The notes: generated by a model not told the origin, from the letters alone. A stretch of 64,000 bases of DNA from Paenibacillus pinihumi DSM 23905 = JCM 16419 (GCF_000422505.1 NZ_KE383865.1:406726-470725), one strand, 5' to 3'. Counted from the first letter of the stretch, positions 52,245 to 60,956 are shown. Program-made: numbers and translations.

Positions 52245-54536
52245 ATGAGAAGCGGTAACCTGGGATATCCCCGCATTGGCCGGGACAGAGAATGGAAGAA
52301 AGCGCTGGAGGCATTCTGGGCCGGCAAGCTTGAAGAGGAAGCGTTCCACGCGGAACTGAAGGCTATTCGTCTTGGCAATCTGAAAGCCCAACAAGAACAA
52401 GGAATTGAAGTGATTCCGGTTGGCGATTTCAGCTACTATGATCAAATCTTGGATACATCCGCAATGTTCGGACTTATTCCAAGCCGTTTTGGCTATGAGG
52501 GTGGCAAGGTTGGCTTGTCCACTTACTATGCGGTGGCGCGTGGTACCCGTGAAGCAGCAGCTTCCAGCATGACCAAATGGTTCAATACGAACTACCATTA
52601 CATCGTGCCTGAGCTGGAAAGCACATTGAAGCCTGTACTGACCGGGAATCGTCTGCTGGATGCTTACCGCGAAGCGAAGCAGGAGCTTGGCATCGAAGGA
52701 AGACCTGTACTGGTCGGCTTGTATACATTCGTGAAGCTGTCCAGAGGCTATGCGGCAAATGAACTGGAAAGCTGGATCGACCGCCTGCTTCCGCTGTATG
52801 TTCAAGTACTGCAAGAGCTGGCTGCTGAAGGTGTACAAGAGGTTCAGGTTGACGAGCCGATCCTGTCCACTACTCTTGGCAAGGAAGAGCTTGCTATTGT
52901 TGCCCGTATCTATGAGACGCTGGCGAAGGAAGCTCCTGGCGTGAAGCTGTTCCTGCAAACGTACTTTGAGTCTGTTGACCATTACGAAGCAGTAGTTGCG
53001 CTTCCTGTTCACGGAATCGGTCTTGACTTCGTTCATGACGGCGGACGCAACCTGGAGTCGGTCAATAAGCACGGCTTCCCGGCAGACAAGGTGCTGGGCG
53101 TTGGCCTGATTGACGGAAGAGGGATCTGGAAAGCAGACCTTCACAGCAAGCTGGCGCTGCTGAACACGATCAGCCAGACTGTTGCTGCTGACCGCATCAT
53201 CGTACAGCCTTCGAGCAGCCTGCTGCATGTTCCTGTAAGTGCAAAAGGCGAACTGAAGCTGGACGCTGTCCTGCGTGACGCGCTTGCTTTCGCTGATGAG
53301 AAACTGGCTGAGATTGCGCTGATTACCAAAGCCGGCAACAATGGCATTGAAGCGGTAGCTGCTGAGCTGGAATCTGCAAGCAACAGCCGCAAAGCATTGG
53401 AGCAATCTGCTTCCCGTGCCCGCAAAGTGGTACATGAGCGTATCGCAGACCTGGCATCTCAGCCATCCGACAGACCTGCAAGCGTCGAAGCGCGCAGAAA
53501 AGCACAGCAGGACAAATGGCAATTGCCATTGTTCCCTACAACTACAATCGGAAGCTTCCCGCAAACGCCTGAAGTTCGCCGCGCACGTCTGAAATGGCGT
53601 AAAGGCGAATGGAGCGAAGAGCAGTACGAGACCTTCATTAAAGACGAGATCAAAACCTGGATCGATATCCAGACAGACCTTGGCCTGGATGTATTCGTAC
53701 ATGGTGAATTTGAGCGTAATGACATGGTGGAGTTCTTCGGTGAGAAGCTGGCCGGATTCGCGTTCACTTCCAACGGTTGGGTACAATCCTATGGCTCCCG
53801 CTGCGTGAAGCCGCCAATCATTTACGGAGATGTTGAATTCACGGCTCCGATGACAGTTGCTGAGACTGTTTATGCACAATCCCTGACAGCTAAGCCTGTT
53901 AAGGGCATGCTGACAGGCCCGATCACGATTCTCAACTGGTCCTTCGTGCGCGACGACAAGTCCCGCGAAGAAGTTGCTTACCAGATCGCGCTTGCTCTCA
54001 GAGAAGAAATTGAAGCACTGGAAGCAGCAGGAATCGGCATGATTCAAGTGGATGAGCCTGCATTGCGTGAAGGCTTGCCGCTGAAGCGCGAGCAATGGGC
54101 TGCATATCTGAAATGGGCCGTTCATGCATTCCGTCTGTCCACATCCACAGTAACGGATGAGACACAAATTCATACGCATATGTGCTATAGCGAATTCAAT
54201 GATATCATTGAATCCATTAGTGCACTGAATGCGGACGTAATCTCCATTGAAACTTCGCGGAGCCATGGTGAGCTGGTGAAGAGCTTCGAGGATTTCACGT
54301 ATGACAAAGGAATCGGTCTGGGTGTCTATGATATTCACAGCCCGCGCCTGCCATCCGTTGAGGAAATGGGTTCCATGATCGACCGTGCACTGCGTGTACT
54401 CGACCCTGCACTGTTCTGGATCAACCCGGACTGCGGACTCAAAACTCGTAAGTATGAAGAAACAGTAGCTTCTCTGCGCAACATGGTAGAAGCAACTGTA
54501 GTTGCCCGTCAGAAATACGCTCGTCAAGAAGTATAA
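52245..54536 (+). CDS. metE: Cobalamin-independent methionine synthase
   Basis: A 763-residue cytoplasmic enzyme that transfers a methyl group from 5-methyltetrahydropteroyltri-L-glutamate to homocysteine. Two homologous barrels are visible: the N-terminal half with FGLIPSRFGYEGG, and a C-terminal half starting after QQDKWQLPLFPTTTIGSFPQTPEVRRAR. The zinc ligands lie in HTHMCYSEF and NPDCGLKTR. ATG at 52245 has AGAGGAG; an upstream TTG at 52227 is in frame but unlikely. It is a single gene with its own terminator. The MET-box-like palindrome at 52098 suggests LysR control. Confidence 0.97.
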   Translation: MRSGNLGYPRIGRDREWKKALEAFWAGKLEEEAFHAELKAIRLGNLKAQQEQGIEVIPVGDFSYYDQILDTSAMFGLIPSRFGYEGGKVGLSTYYAVARGTREAAASSMTKWFNTNYHYIVPELESTLKPVLTGNRLLDAYREAKQELGIEGRPVLVGLYTFVKLSRGYAANELESWIDRLLPLYVQVLQELAAEGVQEVQVDEPILSTTLGKEELAIVARIYETLAKEAPGVKLFLQTYFESVDHYEAVVALPVHGIGLDFVHDGGRNLESVNKHGFPADKVLGVGLIDGRGIWKADLHSKLALLNTISQTVAADRIIVQPSSSLLHVPVSAKGELKLDAVLRDALAFADEKLAEIALITKAGNNGIEAVAAELESASNSRKALEQSASRARKVVHERIADLASQPSDRPASVEARRKAQQDKWQLPLFPTTTIGSFPQTPEVRRARLKWRKGEWSEEQYETFIKDEIKTWIDIQTDLGLDVFVHGEFERNDMVEFFGEKLAGFAFTSNGWVQSYGSRCVKPPIIYGDVEFTAPMTVAETVYAQSLTAKPVKGMLTGPITILNWSFVRDDKSREEVAYQIALALREEIEALEAAGIGMIQVDEPALREGLPLKREQWAAYLKWAVHAFRLSTSTVTDETQIHTHMCYSEFNDIIESISALNADVISIETSRSHGELVKSFEDFTYDKGIGLGVYDIHSPRLPSVEEMGSMIDRALRVLDPALFWINPDCGLKTRKYEETVASLRNMVEATVVARQKYARQEV

Positions 54537-54590
54537 TTATTAAGTAAATGCTTTAATACGTTTTTCCTGCACAAAAAAACCTCTCTCTTC

Positions 54591-54621
54591 AAAAGGCGGT
54601 ACGCATAGCGTATCGCCTTTT
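54591..54621 (+). terminator. Terminator of metE
   Basis: AAAAGGCGGTACGC pairs with GCGTATCGCCTTTT around ATA (one G-U), followed by TTTTG. Confidence 0.88.
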
Positions 54622-54734
54622 GTCATTTCAGGATCATCACTTAGATTTCATTTTCATATAAAGATGTAATCAGGCCAAGCATTCGGTACAATAAGCAGTA
54701 AGAGGTAAATCCAAGCATGGAGAGGGAGATGACA

Positions 54735-55025
54735 ATGTGCAGAAATATTAAACCGCTGTTTAATTTTGATCCGCCTGCTACCGACGAGGAAATTGAGGCA
54801 GCGGCGTTGCAATTTGTGCGTAAAATTAGCGGCTTTACGAAGCCTTCGAGGGTAAATGAAGAGGCCTTCCAGACTGCGATTGCAGATGTGGCTTCCGCTG
54901 CCCGCCAGTTGTTGAATTCGCTGGAGACAAGTGCCGAGCCCCGTAACCGTGAAATTGAGAGGGAACGTGCCCGTGAGCGGAATGAGAAACGGTTTGGAAC
55001 CGGTAAGCCGGAAGTAACCGGATAA
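54735..55025 (+). CDS. DUF2277 domain protein
   Basis: A 96-residue protein opening MCRNIKPLFNFDPPATDEEI, the exact start pattern of DUF2277, with PSRVNEEAF and a charged C-terminal tail (REIERERARERNEKRFG). GGGAGATGACA lies before the ATG at 54735. The function is unknown. It is monocistronic between metE and arsR. Confidence 0.9.
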   Translation: MCRNIKPLFNFDPPATDEEIEAAALQFVRKISGFTKPSRVNEEAFQTAIADVASAARQLLNSLETSAEPRNREIERERARERNEKRFGTGKPEVTG

Positions 55026-55073
55026 TCCTCTTGGGGTCTGAAGGGATTTTTGAATACAGCAGTCTATTTTTTC

Positions 55074-55110
55074 ATATTCCTTTACAGGAATATTCCGATT
55101 AGTATATATT
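55074..55110 (+). promoter_or_regulatory. Promoter and ArsR-type operator
   Basis: ATATTCC-N6-GGAATAT (55074-55093) is a perfect inverted repeat that overlaps the -35 TTTACA (55081-55086). An ATATAT or TATATT -10 lies 17-18 bp downstream. Typical of an autoregulated small ArsR gene. Confidence 0.6.
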
Positions 55111-55136
55111 AGAGGTATGATTCAAGTTTGGAGTAG

Positions 55137-55469
55137 ATGGGTATGAATGTAACCACGTTTAGTGCCTTGGCCGAGCCGAATCGGCTGGATATCGTCCATT
55201 TGCTGCGGGAGGGACCGCTCCCCGTAGGCGAAATTGCCGGACGTCTGGAGCTGAATCAGCCCCAGACATCGAAGCATTTGCGTGTGCTCAGTGATGCCGG
55301 GCTGGTGGAGGTGCAGGCAGCGGCGAACAAGCGGATATATAGCCTTCGGGCTGAACCTTTGGAGGAGATGAATACGTGGCTGGATAGCTTCCGGAGCATG
55401 TGGGAAGACAGATATGACCAATTGGATGCCTATCTTCAGCAGCTGCAACACAAGAAGGAGGACAGCTAA
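55137..55469 (+). CDS. ArsR/SmtB-family regulator
   Basis: A 110-residue winged-helix protein. The HTH region reads FSALAEPNRLDIVHLLREGPLPVGEIAGRLELNQPQTSKHLRVLSDAGLV, close to SdpR-like ArsR repressors, and the end has EMNTWLDSFRSMWEDRYDQL. It lacks the ELCVCD metal motif. In many genomes such a gene precedes a SRPBCC/AHSA1 partner; here none follows. Start: ATG at 55137 with TTTGGAG upstream; ATG at 55143 is also possible. Confidence 0.9.
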   Translation: MGMNVTTFSALAEPNRLDIVHLLREGPLPVGEIAGRLELNQPQTSKHLRVLSDAGLVEVQAAANKRIYSLRAEPLEEMNTWLDSFRSMWEDRYDQLDAYLQQLQHKKEDS

Positions 55470-55671
55470 GACTGTCCTCTGGAGTGATTCTGTTTCCCGA
55501 TACCTGGCAGGTAAAAGGGAGTGTATTTCCCGTTCGTCCTGTAAGGAGAAGTTCGCAAATACCAATAGCTGTTCATCCGCTGCGTCCATGCAGGAGATGG
55601 GCAGCTGTTTTTATATGCCATAACTGCTGCCGGACTTGCCAATTGCGTATGGAATCGTTATAACTATAAGA

Positions 55672-55800
55672 TATATAAGTTGAACAAAAGAAATAAACAT
55701 CGATAGCCAGAGTGTGAAAGGATTCTGAAGAAATCCGGGGGCAACAGCGATCGACATCACACGGCGGCCCTACGTGACATTCATTCGTTCAACTTATATA
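55672..55800. repeat. 129-bp structured element with perfect 14-bp inverted ends
   Basis: TATATAAGTTGAAC (55672-55685) is the exact reverse complement of GTTCAACTTATATA (55787-55800). The interior has nested pairs GTGTGA/TCACAC, hairpin GGATT/AATCC and CACG/CGTG, and a G5 tract. It codes for nothing and lies ahead of a LysR gene. Candidates are a MITE-like mobile element or a leader RNA. No clear target-site duplication flanks it. The rest of 55470-55671 holds no gene that I recognise. Confidence 0.7.
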
Positions 55801-55883
55801 GAATGAATGCCGTATTTCAGGTTGACGTATCGCGCCACAGGCTGAGTATCAGGTGATAGGAGCGTCAGAGAGGACTATGAATC

Positions 55884-56795
55884 ATGACCTTACAACAATT
55901 AAAATATGTGCTTGAGGTCGCCAACCGCGGTTCGATGAACGAAGCGGCCAAGCGATTGTTCATATCACAGCCCAGCTTGTCCAATGCCATTAAGGACCTG
56001 GAGAAAGAGCTTGGCATTACCATTTTCGAGCGGACGAACAAGGGGATTTTTCTGTCCAAGGAAGGGGCGGAATTTCTCGGCTATGCCCGCCAGGTTATTG
56101 AACAAGCGGAGCTGCTGGAAGGACGGTATTTGAACGCCAAGCCTTCTCCGCAGCATTTTTCGGTATCGGCACAGCACTATGCTTTCGCTGTTAATGCGTT
56201 CGTCAAGCTGGTCAATGACCATGGCAAGGATGAATACGAGCTGGCACTACGGGAGACAAAGACACATGAGATTATTCAGGATGTGAAAAGCCAGCGCAGC
56301 GAAATCGGAATCTTATATTTGAATGAGTTCAACTCCAACGTGATTAACCGGCTGCTTAAGGACGCGAACCTGAAGTTCACGAGCCTGTTCACAGCCAAGC
56401 CGCATATATTTATCAGTGTCAAAAATCCGCTTGCCAAGCAGTCCGTCGTCACTATTGACCAGTTGGATGAATACCCTTATCTGTTTTTTGAACAGGGGGA
56501 ATTCAACTCTTTTCATTTCTCGGAGGAAATTCTGAGCACCCTGACCCATACCAAGAGCATCCGCGTCAACGACAGGGCAACGCTCTTCAATCTGCTGATC
56601 GGCTTGAACGGGTATACCATTTCCACGGGTGTATTGAGCGCAGAATTGAACGGCAATGATATCATCCCGGTGCCGCTGGACTGTGAAGAGACGATTAATG
56701 TCGGCTGGATCAGCCACCAGAATGCCGCGCTCTCCATGCTCGCAACCGAGTATATTGAAGCCCTTCATGAGGCGATTGGGGAACAGAACAGCTAA
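55884..56795 (+). CDS. LysR-family regulator (CmbR/MtaR-like)
   Basis: A 303-residue regulator. The HTH is QLKYVLEVANRGSMNEAAKRLFISQPSLSNAIKDLEKELGITIFERTNKGIFLS. The effector domain has SVSAQHYAFAVNAFVKLVNDHG, EIGILYLNEFN and VNDRATLFNLLIGLNGYTISTGVL, a set of blocks that is shared with streptococcal CmbR/MtaR/FhuR sulfur-amino-acid regulators. It therefore may sense a methionine/cysteine intermediate and control metE (operator at 52098). AGAGAGG precedes the ATG. Confidence 0.88.
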   Translation: MTLQQLKYVLEVANRGSMNEAAKRLFISQPSLSNAIKDLEKELGITIFERTNKGIFLSKEGAEFLGYARQVIEQAELLEGRYLNAKPSPQHFSVSAQHYAFAVNAFVKLVNDHGKDEYELALRETKTHEIIQDVKSQRSEIGILYLNEFNSNVINRLLKDANLKFTSLFTAKPHIFISVKNPLAKQSVVTIDQLDEYPYLFFEQGEFNSFHFSEEILSTLTHTKSIRVNDRATLFNLLIGLNGYTISTGVLSAELNGNDIIPVPLDCEETINVGWISHQNAALSMLATEYIEALHEAIGEQNS

Positions 56796-56811
56796 TTTCA
56801 TAACATAAGAT

Positions 56812-56849
56812 ATGCTCTGTACCGGAAAGCCGGACAGGGCATTTTTTTT
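56812..56849 (+). terminator. Terminator after the LysR gene
   Basis: ATGCTCTGT-a-CCGG pairs with CCGG-ACAGGGCAT, loop aaag, T8. The 56850-57113 stretch beyond holds only a possible operator. Confidence 0.9.
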
Positions 56850-57023
56850 GAATATAGGCTCAGACAGATTCATCTTATTTAATAGATACATTGCTACTAC
56901 CGGAAGGTTACAGACTGCTTTGCAGGAACATATTTCCCCGCGGACTTCTCTTATACAAGCCCATCTATGATGAACTTATCATTTTGCTGTGACTGTTGTT
57001 CTATTGAATGCCCTCTGGTGCTG

Positions 57024-57056
57024 TTCTATGATAAGGCTGTCCATAATCTCATAGAA
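57024..57056. promoter_or_regulatory. Inverted repeat before the class D beta-lactamase gene
   Basis: TTCTATGA (57024-57031) is the exact reverse complement of TCATAGAA (57049-57056), spacer 17. No clear SigA promoter overlaps, but its position about 58-90 bp before the start makes it a candidate operator. It does not resemble a BlaI box (TACA/TGTA) pattern. Confidence 0.4.
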
Positions 57057-57113
57057 AATGGATGGGCCAAACGAAACAGAGGCACCATCCGGCATTAAAG
57101 GGGTCAAACTAAT

Positions 57114-57998
57114 ATGATAAAAAAATCCATTCTTATAGCTGTTGCGGCTTTTACAGTGTTTGTCGGATTTGCTGGAGGGTGCTCGACTCCCTCAGCAGTT
57201 CCGATGCGTCCGGTATTTGAATTCAGCCACAATCAAAATCAGAAGCAGACGGAGAAAAGTGATTATCCGGATTTGAATCAGATGAATGTTTCGTCTTACT
57301 TCCCAAATAACAAAAGCACATTTGTATTGAAGGACCTGGACAGCAAGCAAACTTATATACTGAATGACAATCTGGCCAATACCCGGTATGCGCCGCAATC
57401 CACTTTCAAAATATTAAATGCACTAATCGGATTGCAGACTGGAGCAGTAGCTGATGAATATACAGTGAAACGCTGGGATGGCAAAAAACGCTCCCGGGAC
57501 GTATGGAATCAGGATCACACACTTGCATCCGGGATGCGTTATTCTGTTGTCTGGTACTTTCAGGCTATGGCCCGGGATATTGGTGAGAGCCGTATGCAGG
57601 AGTGGTTAAACCGCGTCGACTACGGCAATAAAGATAGCAGCGGCGGAATTGACCGCTTTTGGCTGAACAGCACACTTGAAATTTCTCCTGTAGAGCAGGT
57701 TGAATTTATAACGAAGCTTGTTCAGGAAACCTTGCCATTTGACCAGAAATGGATGAAAACTGTAAAGCGCATCATGATTCAAGAGGAAGAGAATGAATAT
57801 ACGATTTATGGAAAAACCGGCGGAAGCACCAATCCGGCATATACCTGGTATGCAGGCTTTATGACGATTGCGGACCGGACGTATGTGTTTGCGACTTATG
57901 TTCCGGCGGAAGAGGGAAAGCCTGCGCCAAATGCAGCGGAAATTACGAAGCGAATTTTAAATGATTGTATTATTTCCCGGAAAGGAGACGAGCTATGA
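57114..57998 (+). CDS. Class D (OXA-type) beta-lactamase, lipoprotein
   Basis: A 294-residue enzyme that should hydrolyse penicillins by a serine mechanism. Signal peptide with lipobox FAGGC (Cys23). The active site is visible: S96-T-F-K99 (PQSTFKI), S144-V-V (the S-x-V motif), Y170-G-N (YGN) and K234-T-G (YGKTGGS). This order and spacing are those of class D enzymes, and WYFQAMARDIG matches the family. It resembles chromosomal Gram-positive OXA-like proteins. AAAGGGG precedes ATG. Its stop overlaps the next gene's start (ATGA). Whether it is active was not tested. Confidence 0.92.
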   Translation: MIKKSILIAVAAFTVFVGFAGGCSTPSAVPMRPVFEFSHNQNQKQTEKSDYPDLNQMNVSSYFPNNKSTFVLKDLDSKQTYILNDNLANTRYAPQSTFKILNALIGLQTGAVADEYTVKRWDGKKRSRDVWNQDHTLASGMRYSVVWYFQAMARDIGESRMQEWLNRVDYGNKDSSGGIDRFWLNSTLEISPVEQVEFITKLVQETLPFDQKWMKTVKRIMIQEEENEYTIYGKTGGSTNPAYTWYAGFMTIADRTYVFATYVPAEEGKPAPNAAEITKRILNDCIISRKGDEL

Positions 57999-60025
57999 AG
58001 CCATCACATTTGCAGATTTGGTCTTCAAGCACGCTATTGTTCTTCCTGTTGTTAAGCGGATGCAGCAAGGAAGAGGAGAATCCGGCGGATACGGCCGAGG
58101 CGTATCTGTCTGAATGGCAGCAGCAGAATTATGCAGGCATGTATGATAAATTAACGCCGGATTCCAGGTCGAAGCTAACTGGTGATGAATTCGTGGAGCG
58201 CTATACGAAAATTTATGACGGCATTGAAGCCAAGAACCTGATCATTACTTCAAATCCAAAGACCGATCTTCCACTGGATAAAAATGTCACCGAGCTGTCG
58301 TTCAACTACCATGTTGCGATGGATACGGTGGCCGGTCCTGTCAGTTTCGATCATCAATTGAAGCTGGTGAAGTCGGTGGTCGAGAAGGAAGAAAAGTGGC
58401 TTGTCGCTTGGGGGCCTTCACTTATTTTCCCCCAGCTGGGTGAAGGTGATAAAGTAAAAGTGCAAACGGCCAAGGGCGCACGCGGCGAAATTTTGGACCG
58501 GAAGGGCAATGGGCTGGCGATAAACGGAAGCATGCCTCAAGTCGGGATTGTGCCGGGAAAACTCGGCGATGCGGGTGAGGATGTGAAAGCGAAGCTGGCA
58601 GAAAAATTGAACATAAGTGTGGAGGAAATCAATCGCAAGCTTTCAGCTTCCTGGGTGAAGCCGGATTTATTCGTACCCGTAGCTGTTGTGCCGAAGGCGG
58701 AAGCGGATCTGTATAAGGATATGCCGGGGGTAGCAGTTCAAAATAAAAAGCTGCGGGTTTACCCGTATGCCGATGCGGCGGCGCATTTAACAGGCTATAT
58801 CGGCGAAATTAATGCGGAGCAGCTGGAGCGTCTCAAGGATCAGGGCTATGCGGCAGGTGATTGGATCGGCAAGGCGGGACTGGAGCAGGTCTATGAGGAA
58901 CAGCTTCGCGGGAAAAGAGGAGTTACCGTATCTGTGGTCGATGCTGGGGGAGAAGTTAAAGAAGTCCTGGCTGAGACGAAAGCTTCTAACGGGGCGACAA
59001 TACAGCTCACGATTGATGCCGGGCTCCAGCAAAAAATTTATGGCGAAGTCCGTCAGGATGCGGCCTCTGCGGCTGCGATCGATCCGGTCAGCGGAGATAT
59101 TTTGTCCTTGATCAGCAGTCCGTCCTATGACCCGAACGCCTTTCAGCAGGGCTTGTCCAGTGAGCAGTACAACAAATGGAATGATGATCCAAGGCATCCG
59201 TTTTTGAATCGTTTCTCTAAGAGCTATGTTCCCGGCTCCGTCTTCAAAATCATGACGGCTGCAATTGGTATGGATAACGAGCTCCTTAATCCGAACGAAA
59301 CAAAGCAGATCGACGGACTTACGTGGACCAAAGACAGTTCATGGGGCAGCTATTTTGTCACACGGGTACACAGTGTTGGTCAGGTCAATTTATTAACCGC
59401 CCTGATTCATTCCGACAACATTTATTTTGCCCGGGCAGCGCTGAACATCGGTACCGAATTGTTCACGAAAGAAGCGGCCAAGTACGGCATTGGCGAACAG
59501 CTTCCGGTCCCTTACCCGTTCAGTAAGTCCCAATTGTCCAATAAAGGCATTCAAAATGAAATTCAGCTCGCCGATACCGGCTACGGCCAAGGACAGGTGA
59601 CCATGACCTCCCTCCACGCTGCCCTGGTATTTTCGGCTTTGGTCAATCAGGGGGATATCGTCAGTCCGCGGCTGATTATGGAAAATGGCGAAAGTAGACC
59701 TCCTGTTATTTGGAAGAAGCAAGCGATGTCTCCTGAGTCAGCCGGAGTGTTAAAGGAGCATCTCGTTGAGGCTGTTACTCATCCTGCAGGTGTCGGTCAT
59801 GGAACTTATATTCCCGGGGCTTCGATTGCAGGCAAGACCGGCACGGCTGAACTTAAAGCTGCCAAGGGGGCAGACGGGCTGGAGAATGGGTGGTTTATCG
59901 GTTTTGATGCGAAAAAGCCTGATCTTCTGCTGAGTGTGATGATTGAGGACGTGAAGGGACGCGGCGGAAGCGGGTATGTGACCAAAAAGGTCAAGCCGGT
60001 CTTCCAATATGCATCGACAAGGTAA
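57995..60025 (+). CDS. PBP2a/MecA-like penicillin-binding transpeptidase
   Basis: A 676-residue class B PBP. The N-terminus is a signal with lipobox LLLSGC (Cys22), so it is a lipoprotein. An NTF2-like MecA_N domain (~28-150) is followed by the PBP dimer domain (~155-320) and transpeptidase. Catalytic motifs: S414-V-F-K417 (PGSVFKI), S472-D-N474 and K613-T-G-T (AGKTGTAE). The ATG overlaps the beta-lactamase stop, so the two are translationally coupled. By family, MecA_N PBPs often have low beta-lactam affinity; that is inference here. Class D enzyme plus PBP forms a two-gene beta-lactam-response unit. Confidence 0.93.
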   Translation: MKPSHLQIWSSSTLLFFLLLSGCSKEEENPADTAEAYLSEWQQQNYAGMYDKLTPDSRSKLTGDEFVERYTKIYDGIEAKNLIITSNPKTDLPLDKNVTELSFNYHVAMDTVAGPVSFDHQLKLVKSVVEKEEKWLVAWGPSLIFPQLGEGDKVKVQTAKGARGEILDRKGNGLAINGSMPQVGIVPGKLGDAGEDVKAKLAEKLNISVEEINRKLSASWVKPDLFVPVAVVPKAEADLYKDMPGVAVQNKKLRVYPYADAAAHLTGYIGEINAEQLERLKDQGYAAGDWIGKAGLEQVYEEQLRGKRGVTVSVVDAGGEVKEVLAETKASNGATIQLTIDAGLQQKIYGEVRQDAASAAAIDPVSGDILSLISSPSYDPNAFQQGLSSEQYNKWNDDPRHPFLNRFSKSYVPGSVFKIMTAAIGMDNELLNPNETKQIDGLTWTKDSSWGSYFVTRVHSVGQVNLLTALIHSDNIYFARAALNIGTELFTKEAAKYGIGEQLPVPYPFSKSQLSNKGIQNEIQLADTGYGQGQVTMTSLHAALVFSALVNQGDIVSPRLIMENGESRPPVIWKKQAMSPESAGVLKEHLVEAVTHPAGVGHGTYIPGASIAGKTGTAELKAAKGADGLENGWFIGFDAKKPDLLLSVMIEDVKGRGGSGYVTKKVKPVFQYASTR

Positions 60026-60050
60026 GCAGTATTGTGGCAGCGGTTGGCTC

Positions 60051-60087
60051 AAAAAAAGGGATCAGCGAATGAGCTGATCCCTTTTTT
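60051..60087. terminator. Bidirectional terminator between PBP and FHA genes
   Basis: GGGATCAGC pairs with GCTGATCCC around gaatga, flanked by A7 and T6. It ends both the beta-lactamase/PBP operon and the leftward FHA gene. Confidence 0.94.
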
Positions 60088-60823
60088 ACTGAGGCACGGT
60101 TTGGGCGGCCGGTGTGTTTTGTGCGCTCATATCCCGTAAAATATAGCCTTTTCCCCGAATGCTTTCGATGGAAATGCCATAATTCGTTTTTTTGCGTATC
60201 CGGTAAAGCAAGGAATTGATTTCCTCGGAGGTGACAGGTGAAAGTGCATCTTCCGCTGAGCGTTCAGGCCATACACAGGTGATGATTTCTTCTTTGCTGA
60301 CAAATTGCCGCTCTTTGCGCATCAGCAGTTCCACACAGCGGAATTCCTTTTCAGAGAACTGGTAGCTGCCATCATGGAGCTGAATTGTTTGCCTGACCGG
60401 ATCAAGCTTATTGTTTACAGTTCGTGCATGATACTGTTCGGAAAAAGGAGAAAAATCCATTGTCTCGTCCAGCTTCGCGGGGAGAAATGTCATGATAATC
60501 ATGCCTTTTGCCAGGTGAATCATATCAGAAGGACCAAGAACAGCAGGGACAAAAGGAGTCAGTTTGGTCCCATTAAGTTCTGTGCCGTGCTTGCTGTCCA
60601 AATCCATAATAAAATAGTTGCCCTGCTCGAAGGAAATGGAAGCATGCTTTCTGGATATATAAATGTTCTCAAATGCAATATCCGGTTCCCAATGGACGTC
60701 TTTGCGGCCTAATAATGTATTAAAACGCTGGAGCTGAATTATTGCTCCGCCTTCAAAAGGGGAGCCGCGCAGGATTGCCAGGGATGAATGTAAGCTCAAA
60801 TTAACAACCTCTTCTCCGACCAT
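60086..60823 (-). CDS. FHA domain fused to winged-helix regulator
   Basis: A 245-residue protein. Residues ~15-110 are an FHA phosphothreonine-binding domain (LLGRKDVHW, IYISRKHASISFEQGNYFIMDLDSKHGTELNGTKL). Residues ~140-230 are an OmpR-like winged helix (YQFSEKEFRCVELLMRKERQFVSKEEIITCVWP and SLLYRIRKKTNYGISIESIRGKGYIL). It lacks a receiver, so its input is likely a phosphoprotein from a Ser/Thr kinase such as PrkC. ATG at 60823 has no ribosome site; a TTG at 60799 has AGAGG 8 nt upstream. It is convergent with the PBP operon. Confidence 0.88.
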   Translation of the reverse strand: MVGEEVVNLSLHSSLAILRGSPFEGGAIIQLQRFNTLLGRKDVHWEPDIAFENIYISRKHASISFEQGNYFIMDLDSKHGTELNGTKLTPFVPAVLGPSDMIHLAKGMIIMTFLPAKLDETMDFSPFSEQYHARTVNNKLDPVRQTIQLHDGSYQFSEKEFRCVELLMRKERQFVSKEEIITCVWPERSAEDALSPVTSEEINSLLYRIRKKTNYGISIESIRGKGYILRDMSAQNTPAAQTVPQ

Positions 60824-60956
60824 ATGTATTTTGCACAGTTATCCTTATACAATATAAACGAATTTCAGCCGCAATTTGTTGCTAAAACGTTCATTTCCTT
60901 GGAGAATGGACGGGGACAAAGCAAGACCCTGCCGCAATAAAAACAGCTTCTAAATT

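Noticed and set aside
52155-54527. A 790-codon open frame antisense to metE
   Set aside because: It covers metE almost exactly, is rich in Cys/Arg/Gln/Leu, has no domain pattern and no ribosome site; it is produced by the codon bias of metE.
55680-55800. Known riboswitch aptamer before the LysR gene
   Set aside because: The nested stems match no riboswitch consensus I can recall, and the perfect symmetric ends look more like an inverted-repeat element; kept as an unclassified element.
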